Assembly: GCA_964441025.1 (NCBI GenBank)
Contig: CAYTXG010000001.1
Span: forward strand, 158,444 to 222,443
DNA from: JAAZIN01 sp964441025
GTDB taxonomy: Bacteria; Bacillota; Dethiobacteria; DTU022
DNA: 64,000 nt
Direction: 5' to 3'
Below are positions 33,040 to 40,111 of the stretch, in pieces (position 1 is the first letter of the stretch; each line of letters begins with the position of its first letter). A program made the translations under genes and the position numbers. The notes under the pieces were generated by a model. The model saw nothing but the letters and a program-made list of their open reading frames with translations. It ran no database searches and was not told where the DNA came from.

Positions 33040-33882
33040 TTGCGGCAGGTCAAAGCTTGGGACATAACTGTACAGGTGGCTGAAATGTGCCGGGAGGCCA
33101 ATGTGTGCCTTGGTGAGGATGTTATTAGGGCCTTAAAAAAAGCGCTGGCCGGGGAAGAATCTGGTGCAGGCAGGGATGTCTTGGAGCAGCTCCTTGAAAA
33201 TGTGGAGATTGCCCGCAGCGAGCAGATCCCCCTTTGTCAGGATACGGGGTTTGCTGTTTTCTTCGTGGAGTGGGGGCAGGAGGTTCATCTGACAGGGGGC
33301 ACCTTAGAAGATGCCATCAACGAAGGGGTGCGCAAAGGTTACCGGGAAGGTTGCCTGCGAAAATCAATTGTCGCCGACCCGCTGAACAGGGTCAACACAG
33401 GCGATAATACTCCCGCAGTAATACATATATCCCTGGTCCCCGGCGACAGGGTCAAGATCGCCTTTGCAGCCAAGGGCGGCGGCAGTGAAAACATGAGCGC
33501 TCTGAAAATGCTCAAGCCCTCCGATGGCGTGGAGGGTGTCATCGATTTCGTCGTCAACCAGGTTAAAGAGGCGGGACCCAACTCCTGCCCGCCCGTTGTT
33601 GTGGGTGTGGGCCTGGGCGGCACCTTTGACAAGGTGGCGGTGATGGCCAAAAAAGCGCTGTTCAGGCCCCTGGGGCAGCCCCATCCGGAACCCTTCTACG
33701 CCGATCTTGAGAGAAAAATTCTTGAAAGGATCAACGATCTTGGTATCGGGCCCCAGGGTTTTGGCGGGCGGATCACCGCCCTGGCGGTGCATATCGAAAC
33801 CTTTCCCGCTCATATCGCCTCTCTGCCTGTGGCGGTGAACTTGAACTGTCATGCCGCCCGGCATGCGGAACGCATCATCTGA
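33040..33882 (+). CDS. Class I fumarate hydratase, alpha subunit
   Basis: Catalytic N-terminal subunit of the two-subunit Fe-S fumarase/tartrate dehydratase family, 280 residues. The cluster cysteines are expected in PLCQDTGFAVFF, KGGGSENMSAL (next to the conserved region) and PNSCPPVVVGVGLGGTFD, and these are all present. The closing NLNCHAARHAE is also typical. TTG start behind GGGAGG. It should work with a beta subunit encoded directly downstream, but that gene (33907) is truncated after about 53 residues, so this subunit may have no local partner. L-tartrate dehydratase is an alternative substrate class. Confidence 0.92.
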   Translation: MRQVKAWDITVQVAEMCREANVCLGEDVIRALKKALAGEESGAGRDVLEQLLENVEIARSEQIPLCQDTGFAVFFVEWGQEVHLTGGTLEDAINEGVRKGYREGCLRKSIVADPLNRVNTGDNTPAVIHISLVPGDRVKIAFAAKGGGSENMSALKMLKPSDGVEGVIDFVVNQVKEAGPNSCPPVVVGVGLGGTFDKVAVMAKKALFRPLGQPHPEPFYADLERKILERINDLGIGPQGFGGRITALAVHIETFPAHIASLPVAVNLNCHAARHAERII

Positions 33883-33906
33883 GCCTGCAGATAAAGGAGG
33901 ATCCCT

Positions 33907-34116
33907 TTGGCGATTAAACATTTGCATACCCCCCTCAGCGATGATGATGTGCTCGCCCTTAAAGCGGGGGACAGCGTCCTGATCAGCAGCGTGATCTATA
34001 CCGCCCGGGATGCCGCGCACAAGAAGATGGCGGAACTCATCGAAAAGGGGGAGCCGCTGCCCCGAAAAGGCCGGGAAGTTTTCAGAGATGCAGGAAAGCC
34101 TTTGCGCAGAATTTAA
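33907..34116 (+). pseudogene. Truncated class I fumarate hydratase beta subunit
   Basis: The first 53 residues match the start of the beta subunit closely (HLHTPLSDDDVLALKAGD, SVIYTARDAAHKKM, KGEPLP). After GEPLP the sequence changes to RKGREVFRDAGKPLRRI and stops at 69 residues, while intact subunits have about 185. None of the three frames beyond 34080 continues the domain, so this is a deletion or replacement, not a simple frameshift. The Dam methylase begins 70 bases later. The TTG start follows AAAGGAGG, so a short product may still be made. Confidence 0.82.
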
Positions 34117-34185
34117 TTCACATATTTTTGGTGCGTTTGGAACGGACGACTACAGGGGAGCGTCCCCGGGGTTGAGGGAGTTGGG

Positions 34186-35043
34186 ATGGAAAACAAATCG
34201 GCTGCCCCCATTTTGAAATGGGTGGGCGGCAAGCGGCAGATCCTGGATGAAATTAAAAGGTACATACCGGAAAGTTTTGAGACCTATCATGAGCCTTTTC
34301 TGGGCGGGGGGGCGGTCTTGTTCGAGCTTCAGCCCGCCAAAGCCCTGGTCAGTGATATTAATCCTGAGCTGATGAATGTGTATACGGTAATCAGGGATGA
34401 TATTGAAGAGCTGGTGGACAGCCTTAAAGCGCATGATCAGGCGTACAGGCAGCACAAAAGCCCCCGGGAGTATTTTTATCGCATTCGGAAGCTGGATCGG
34501 GATAAAGCTGTCTGTAATAATTTAATGCCCGTCCAAAGGGCATCCAGAATAATATTTCTTAATAAGACATGCTTTAACGGGCTGTTCAGGGTAAACAGGG
34601 CGGGCCAGTTCAATACGCCTTTCGGGAACTATAAAAATCCCAACATAGTCAACGAGGAAATGTTGAGGGCTGTGAGCGGCTATTTTAACAGGGCAAAAAT
34701 CAGTTTCTCCTGCGAAGATTTTGAAACTGTTCTCAGAGCAGCATCAAAGGGGGATTTTGTCTATCTGGATCCCCCTTATGATCCCCTTTCCCAAACCTCC
34801 AGTTTCACCGGGTACAACCGGGGAGGGTTTGACGGTGATGAACAGATCAGGTTAAGCCGGGCCTGCCGCAGGCTCGATGAACAGGGAGTTAAATTTTTAT
34901 TGTCGAACTCCGCCACAGGCCTGATCAAAGAACTGTACAGGGAATACAGGATCGAAACAATCCAGGCCAGGCGGGCCGTTAATGCCCGGGGTGACGGCCG
35001 CGGCGGCGTTGATGAAGTGCTGGTAAGAAATTATGACCTCTAG
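34186..35043 (+). CDS. D12-class DNA adenine methylase (Dam/DpnM type)
   Basis: A 285-residue N6-adenine methyltransferase. The SAM-binding LKWVGGKRQIL and PFLGGGAVLFEL motifs come first, and the catalytic motif is VYLDPPYDPLSQTSSFTGY, which is close to the GATC-specific DpnM/Dam group. No restriction endonuclease lies next to it, so it is an orphan methylase or what is left of a restriction system. It sits exactly where the fumarase beta gene is broken, and the hairpin-like segment ACAGGGGAGCGTCCCC precedes it, suggesting arrival by insertion. ATG start with GAGGGAG upstream. Confidence 0.9.
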   Translation: MENKSAAPILKWVGGKRQILDEIKRYIPESFETYHEPFLGGGAVLFELQPAKALVSDINPELMNVYTVIRDDIEELVDSLKAHDQAYRQHKSPREYFYRIRKLDRDKAVCNNLMPVQRASRIIFLNKTCFNGLFRVNRAGQFNTPFGNYKNPNIVNEEMLRAVSGYFNRAKISFSCEDFETVLRAASKGDFVYLDPPYDPLSQTSSFTGYNRGGFDGDEQIRLSRACRRLDEQGVKFLLSNSATGLIKELYREYRIETIQARRAVNARGDGRGGVDEVLVRNYDL

Positions 35044-35147
35044 CCGCAGGTTTCTGGAATTGCCGGGCCCGGTTACAGGGCGGTTTCGCGCTCATAGTTC
35101 AACACCGGGCAAACCGGAGGAGGGGGCTGGCAAATTCGCGGTGTGAT

Positions 35148-35175
35148 TTGACAGTCATGGCAAAAATTATATAAA
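35148..35175 (+). promoter_or_regulatory. Promoter of the zinc-ribbon gene
   Basis: TTGACA (35148-35153), 16 bases, TATAAA (35170-35175). It lies about 90 bases before the ATG at 35264. A perfect -35 and 5 of 6 at the -10. Confidence 0.7.
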
Positions 35176-35263
35176 ATACCTCCAGGGATGCTGCAAAACG
35201 GCGCAATGCATGCGCTGTTTACAGAAATGTCTGATTGCTAATTTTTAAAGAGGAGGCGGTTGC

Positions 35264-35656
35264 ATGCTTTGTGAGAAATGCGGCACAGGGATTCCCGAGG
35301 GTGAGCGGTATAATCATGGTGGTAAAAATTACTGCGAAGATTGCTACCTTGAGATTGTCAGCGTACCTAAAACCTGTGATCCCCTGGCGGTACGCTCGGC
35401 CAGGATTTCCAGGGAGCAATCCGGGCAGAAAGGCGTACAAGGGCTTTTGCCGGTACAGAAAGAGATTTACTACTATCTAAAAAAACATGGCAAGGCAACG
35501 AGGGAGCAGGTGGCTGAAGAATTCAAGCTGGATCAGAAAGAACTGGAGAAGCATTCTGCTGTCTTGCGGCACTGCGAACTGGTAAAAGGCCTTAAGGAAG
35601 GGGAAAAAATTTACATGACCCTGATGGAGGGGGGCAATGCAGCAGAAGGGATTTAA
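35264..35656 (+). CDS. Zinc-ribbon plus winged-helix protein, function unknown
   Basis: A 130-residue protein with two parts. Residues 1-30 hold MLCEKCGTGIPEGE and NYCEDCYLEIV, a LIM-like four-Cys zinc site. Residues about 65-125 look like a winged helix (VQKEIYYYLKKHGKATREQVAEEFKLDQ, then a recognition helix and wing). The join is a flexible linker. It starts at ATG behind AGAGGAGG under a good promoter and is monocistronic. A DNA-binding, redox- or zinc-sensitive role is plausible, but no family name can be given. Confidence 0.7.
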   Translation: MLCEKCGTGIPEGERYNHGGKNYCEDCYLEIVSVPKTCDPLAVRSARISREQSGQKGVQGLLPVQKEIYYYLKKHGKATREQVAEEFKLDQKELEKHSAVLRHCELVKGLKEGEKIYMTLMEGGNAAEGI

Positions 35657-35735
35657 CCGCGTTCCTCTTTGTTAGGGAGATCTTGTTGCCCCGCGAAAGC
35701 GATTTCTTCCTCTTTTTGCGGTTGTGCAGGTAATA

Positions 35736-36674
35736 TCAGGGTTTCTTGATCTTAACAAATGTGCCCCTTTTTCTTTGCTCTGTCTCGATGAGGCCGGCGG
35801 CTAAAAGCTGACGCAGGTACTTTTGCACCTCCGCCGGATGAATGCCCGCCATTCCTGAAAGATCCTGCACTGTACAGGGCCTTCGCCGTAAAGTTTGCAG
35901 GATGGTTTCCCTGTATCCTTTGTCAAAGCCCGGGTTTTTTGGATGCGTCAGCTGTTCTTCAATCAGCGCTGCGTTTTCACCCAGGTAGGCGGCGATCTCA
36001 CGCATTTTATCCGGCGCCGCTTCCTTGACCCATGTCTCCGCTCCAGGCCGGTCCAGCGTTCCCACCTGGATCCGGTCCGGATTGATCTTGCCCACGGCTG
36101 TCTTGATTGCCTTAAGCTCTTCAAGGCTGTCGTTCAGGCCGGGAACAATAAATATTTCCAGGCATATAGCTCCCCTGTATTCACGGCGCAGATCCGCCAG
36201 TCCGGCTATGATCTCTTTGCACTTAAGGGCGATATGGGGCCGGTTCAGCCGCTGGAAAACACCTTCTGTGGCCGCGTCGAGGGAGGGGATGATTAAGTCG
36301 GCTTTGCCGGCCTGGGCGCGAACCGCAGGGGAGGTGAAGAGCGTCCCGTTGGTGAGAATGCAGACGGGGTACTGCGGGAAACGGCTCTTGAGATAGTCGA
36401 TCACCCTGTCTATGTGCTTGTGCAACATGGGTTCACCGGAGCCGGCAAAGGTGATGAAATCAAGTTCGGGCTTGTTTTGCAAGAAGCGTTCCAGCTCTTC
36501 CAGGACTGCATCAACGGGAACATACTCTCTTCTCTCCGCTGTTAGATGAGTGGTACGGCCGCACTCACAGTAGACGCAGTTAAGGGAGCAGGTTTTCAGC
36601 GGTACAAGATCTACCCCCAGCGATGCGCCCAGGCGACGCGAGGGGACAGGACCGAAAAGGTAGCGTTGTTTCAT
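35736..36674 (-). CDS. Radical SAM protein with C-terminal winged helix
   Basis: A 312-residue protein with the 4Fe-4S motif CSLNCVYC (CX3CX2C) near residue 29, preceded by GPVPSRRLGASLGVD, the mark of an uncharacterised radical SAM subfamily. The GSGEPMLH segment supplies the SAM-binding GGE-like motif. From about residue 245 a small winged-helix domain follows (ETILQTLRRRPCTVQDLSGMAG). It is unlike glycyl radical activases, which have an extra ferredoxin-like Cys cluster, so it should not be taken as the activase for the enzyme at 55417. Substrate unknown. Its neighbours are signalling genes. Confidence 0.87.
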   Translation of the reverse strand: MKQRYLFGPVPSRRLGASLGVDLVPLKTCSLNCVYCECGRTTHLTAERREYVPVDAVLEELERFLQNKPELDFITFAGSGEPMLHKHIDRVIDYLKSRFPQYPVCILTNGTLFTSPAVRAQAGKADLIIPSLDAATEGVFQRLNRPHIALKCKEIIAGLADLRREYRGAICLEIFIVPGLNDSLEELKAIKTAVGKINPDRIQVGTLDRPGAETWVKEAAPDKMREIAAYLGENAALIEEQLTHPKNPGFDKGYRETILQTLRRRPCTVQDLSGMAGIHPAEVQKYLRQLLAAGLIETEQRKRGTFVKIKKP

Positions 36675-36736
36675 CGAAGTTACATCTCCTCGGGGCTGTC
36701 GGTGAAGTTAAAGATCCAGCTTATGCACAGATGCTT

Positions 36737-37051
36737 TTACAAGTCAGCATCACTTTCAATTTTAATGATGCGGTTTAACTCTATCATATCAAAAAGGTGC
36801 CTGATGTAGCTGTGGTTCACATTGATCAGTTTCAGCTCGCCGCCCCGCTGCTTCAATTTTTTTTGAAACATGATCAGGCTGCCCAACCCGGCGCTGTCTA
36901 TAATGGTCAGGCTGGAGCAGTCAAGCATGATGAGGTTGTATCCCTGATCATAAAGCGTTTGCAGGTCGCGTTTAAAGGCATTTGCATTTGTCAGGTCGAT
37001 TTTATCCGGGAGGATAATCTTACCATACTGCTCATGATGTTCGCTTTGCAT
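36737..37051 (-). CDS. STAS-domain anti-sigma factor antagonist
   Basis: A 104-residue single-domain protein of the SpoIIAA/RsbV family. The phosphorylatable Ser lies in IDSAGLGSL, within the usual strand-helix turn (LDCSSLTIIDSAGLG). Its start overlaps by 20 bases the end of the large PAS-phosphatase-kinase gene upstream, so both are expressed together. In such partner switches the dephosphorylated STAS protein captures the anti-sigma kinase. No sigma factor is encoded next to it, so the target is elsewhere or is not a sigma factor. Confidence 0.9.
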   Translation of the reverse strand: MQSEHHEQYGKIILPDKIDLTNANAFKRDLQTLYDQGYNLIMLDCSSLTIIDSAGLGSLIMFQKKLKQRGGELKLINVNHSYIRHLFDMIELNRIIKIESDADL

Positions 37052-39383
37052 GGCAGCTCTCCTTTTTTAGCTCGATGACAAGCGTTGCCCGGTTACCTTT
37101 ATCATTGTAAAAAAACCGGTCGCAGCATTCCCTTGCCAAAGCAATCCCCCGGCCGCGTTCCGATAATCCATCTAGCTCTATCGGTTTGTTAATATAGTCA
37201 CGCCAGTTGAAACCTTTACCCCTGTCCTCTACATCGGCCATAAAAAACCGCTCCGTGACAACTATATTTACGGATACTATTTTCTCAGGATCCAACATGT
37301 TGCCATGTTCCATGGCATTGGAAACAACTTCATGCAGACAAGTTAAAAAAGGTTCCGCCTCTTTGCGGCGGCCCAGGATGGAGGAGACCCTTTTGCGCAG
37401 ATGCTTCAGCTCAATAAAATTACTGGCGAGTTCCAGCTTTTCCGTTATTTTGGATCGGGGATCAATCTGCATGACGAGTAAGGTTATGTCATCATTTCCC
37501 TGCAGTGAGCCGTTGTTAAATGTCTGAAAGTCTTCACAGACAGCCTGTACTATCAGTTCGGGAGGGAAGATGCTGTTCTTATAGAAAACAGACGGAAGGC
37601 GGGTGCCGTAATATACTCCTTTTGCTCCCTGTTCGGTCAGGCCGTCAGTGTTAAAAAAAATGGTGGTGCCTGGGGTAAGGTGCAGCCTGTCCTCATGTAA
37701 ATTCAGCAGTTCATCGGAAATTGCAGGAGAAAGGAAGAGCCCCTTGCTGATGAGTTTCAGCTGCTTACCGCTACCCAGGCTCACCAGCGGGGTATCCTGG
37801 AAACCGGCGGCGCTGTAGGTTAGCACCATTGTTTCCAGGTCCAGAACGGACAGAAATATGCTGATGAAATATTCGGCGGATAAATTTTTTTGGTGAAATT
37901 GAGTGGAGAGATAGCGCAGTATTTTTTCCGGTCTCATGTTCTCCTCCGGCGAAAAAGAGAGGTAACTTTTGATTGTGTGCTTGACAAAGACGCTCAACAT
38001 GGCCCCGTCAACACCGTGTCCTGTCACATCGGACAGGTAGATGACCATTTTTTTGCCAAGATGCACAACATCATAAAAGTCTCCGCCAAGTCTTTTGGCA
38101 GGCTGGTAGTGGGCGGCAAAAGAAAGCCCTTTTACAGCGGGAAACTCTCTGGGCAGGGTGCGTTCGTGAACATCCCTTGCTTTATTCATCTCCTCACCAA
38201 GTTCCAGGTAAAGCCTTTCCAGCTCTGCAGTGTAGTCGGCAATCTTTTGTTCGTTCAGCTTGCGCCTGGTAATATTCCTGATAAAAGCTTGAATAAGGCC
38301 ATTGCCTTCGCGGGAAACAACCTTCAAATTTGTTTCCACCGGTACCGGAGTACCGTCTTTGTGCATAAGTTTTCCCTCGAAAAGGAAACTATTATTCTTC
38401 AAGAGCTGCTCCATAAACCGGGGTGCATTTTTTTGGTCCTCTTTGCTTGTGATCTCGGCCAGGTTGGCGCCGAGCAGTTCGCTTTGCTCATATCCCAACA
38501 TCCTGTTCGCCGTTTCATTGAGATCGGTGATCTTCAATTGTAAATCAAAAATAATGAGCGCTTCGTTAATGTTTTCTACAATGGTCCGGTACCTGCTCTC
38601 ACTCTCCTGGAGAGCCTGCCGCGCATTATACTGTTCCGTTACGTCAAAGAATATTATTACCGCACCGGATATCTTTCCCTCGCTGTCCCGAATGGGAGCG
38701 GCGCTGTTGCTAATTTGACGCTTCGATCCATCCCGGGCAACAATGACGCTTTCATTGGCCATCCCCACCGCCTCACCGGTTTTGATGACATGCTCTACGG
38801 GGTTAAAGGCGGGTTCGCCTGTCTTAAAGTTAGTTATATTGAATACTTCCTCCAGCGGACGTCCCGCCGCCTCCTGCAGGGTCCACCCGGTAAATTTTTC
38901 TGCTTTTGGATTCATCCGCTTTATTCTTCCCGCTGCATCGGTGGCGATAACACCGTCGCCGATGGAATGCAGTGTTATGGAGAGGTTCTCTTCGCTCTCC
39001 TTCAAGGCGCTCTGGGAACGCTTGTTTTCGGTAATATCGCGAAAAATCGCTGCAAAAAAACCGGGCGCGTCGCTGTAAGCGGTTACTTCATACCAGCGTT
39101 CTCCCGGTTTAAAATACTGCTCGAAGCGGACTGTCTCTCCTCCCGCAGCAACCCTGCCGGCAGCCTTGATCCAGTCGGGGATGTCCGATATTTTAGGATT
39201 GATCTCGGTTATCTTTTTCCCCAGGATCTGATCTTTGTTAAGCCCGGTCATTACCTCAAAAGTCGGATTGATATCAAGAAATACAAAATCTACAGCTTTG
39301 CCCAGGCTGTCTGTGAGGATCTGATGATAGGCAAAAGCATTGGGAAGGTTTTTTAGCAGTAGCCGGTATTTTAATTTTTCCAC
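37032..39383 (-). CDS. Multi-PAS SpoIIE-type phosphatase fused to an RsbW-like serine kinase
   Basis: A 783-residue single-chain partner-switch controller. Three PAS domains cover about residues 10-125, 130-250 and 260-375, then a short coiled coil. The PP2C/SpoIIE phosphatase follows (GGDFYDV near 435, DVTGHG near 453, TDGLTE near 580, GNDDITLLV near 630). The last 130 residues are a GHKL kinase with N-box HEVVSNAMEHG, DRGKGF and the ATP lid SERGRGIAL. The GTG at 39383 follows GGAGG; a TTG at 39404 lies upstream of that site. It can therefore phosphorylate and dephosphorylate the STAS protein it overlaps. No membrane segments, so the PAS inputs are cytoplasmic. Confidence 0.9.
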   Translation of the reverse strand: MEKLKYRLLLKNLPNAFAYHQILTDSLGKAVDFVFLDINPTFEVMTGLNKDQILGKKITEINPKISDIPDWIKAAGRVAAGGETVRFEQYFKPGERWYEVTAYSDAPGFFAAIFRDITENKRSQSALKESEENLSITLHSIGDGVIATDAAGRIKRMNPKAEKFTGWTLQEAAGRPLEEVFNITNFKTGEPAFNPVEHVIKTGEAVGMANESVIVARDGSKRQISNSAAPIRDSEGKISGAVIIFFDVTEQYNARQALQESESRYRTIVENINEALIIFDLQLKITDLNETANRMLGYEQSELLGANLAEITSKEDQKNAPRFMEQLLKNNSFLFEGKLMHKDGTPVPVETNLKVVSREGNGLIQAFIRNITRRKLNEQKIADYTAELERLYLELGEEMNKARDVHERTLPREFPAVKGLSFAAHYQPAKRLGGDFYDVVHLGKKMVIYLSDVTGHGVDGAMLSVFVKHTIKSYLSFSPEENMRPEKILRYLSTQFHQKNLSAEYFISIFLSVLDLETMVLTYSAAGFQDTPLVSLGSGKQLKLISKGLFLSPAISDELLNLHEDRLHLTPGTTIFFNTDGLTEQGAKGVYYGTRLPSVFYKNSIFPPELIVQAVCEDFQTFNNGSLQGNDDITLLVMQIDPRSKITEKLELASNFIELKHLRKRVSSILGRRKEAEPFLTCLHEVVSNAMEHGNMLDPEKIVSVNIVVTERFFMADVEDRGKGFNWRDYINKPIELDGLSERGRGIALARECCDRFFYNDKGNRATLVIELKKESCHAKRTS

Positions 39384-39404
39384 AGTCCCTTCCTCCGGAG
39401 GCAA

Positions 39405-39718
39405 TTGGCCTTTGCATTTCTTTGTTCTACAGACAGAGGAAAAATCCTTTTACAGGCAGTTTCTGATTTTAAAATTATCACGCAGGGCGGATAGCGGAAG
39501 GGAAAACAGGGATGATTGTCCAATATATTAAGTATTATGCGAATTTTACGTCTAAATAGCACCAATATTCTTTCCGCTTGGAGGAAACGATCTGCACCGT
39601 GTTGAATTATTACACCATAATGTGGCGTTTTGCAGGGATGGAGACCTGTTAAGGATAAATTTGCCCCCTGTGCGAAAGACAGTAGTTGCATGAAATTATT
39701 GTTCGGAAGCCCTAGGAT
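39405..39718. other. AT-richer intergenic region, nothing firm
   Basis: This stretch should hold the promoter of the PAS-phosphatase-kinase gene on the minus strand, but no consensus hexamers stand out. Short frames on both strands lack start signals and recognisable domains. Confidence 0.3.
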
Positions 39719-40067
39719 GTGATTTTTCTAAAGGTTTCATTCGAGGAATTGCTCCTGCAAGAGACCAGGGGGCACCTTGATACCATTTTTTCCAATACCC
39801 CCGCAGTGCTCTACTCTTATAAATGGTTGACGGAAGGAAAGCGTTCACCTGTGTGAATAATAGTGTAACCGCCCTGCTGGGGAGGGGACCCCGGGAAATT
39901 ATCGACAATCCTGAACCTTCGAAGTAATGACATATGGGAGGCCCTATAAAAAACGACTGTCGCAGGGGGAAGCTGTTACTGAAATAAAAAGGTGTTCGGC
40001 CAAACAGTTTGATCCGGAACCGGCAAGACTATTTTTAGAAAAGATTGTTGCTCAAGGGCGGGCATAA
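39719..40067 (+). pseudogene. Decayed PAS and HD-GYP gene remnant
   Basis: Three joined pieces are readable. Bases 39719-39856 encode EELLLQETRGHLDTIFSN, TPAVLYSYKW and EGKRSPV, a PAS-domain start, then hit a stop. Shifting frame at 39853 continues it as NNSVTALLGRGPREIIDNPE up to 39927. Next, around 39930-39944, the residues DIWEA appear, and in another frame RPYKKRLSQGEAVTEIKRC and KQFDPEPARLFLEKIV run to a stop at 40067. The last two match the end of HD-GYP c-di-GMP phosphodiesterases, with the usual LTSD part missing between DIWEA and RPYKK. The gene has thus lost its middle and carries frameshifts. Confidence 0.75.
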
Positions 40068-40111
40068 ACCTGACCCCTGTGTGCAATTGCCCGGTATTTA
40101 CGGAGGATGCC

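Noticed and set aside
35736..36674. The radical SAM protein as the missing glycyl radical activase
   Set aside because: It lacks the extra ferredoxin-type cysteine cluster usual in such activases, has a C-terminal winged helix, belongs to the GPVPSRRLG subgroup and lies 20 kb away among signalling genes.
39371..39908. Two short minus-strand frames upstream of the PAS-phosphatase-kinase gene
   Set aside because: No ribosome binding sites or domains, and the right-hand one lies opposite readable PAS pseudogene sequence on the plus strand.
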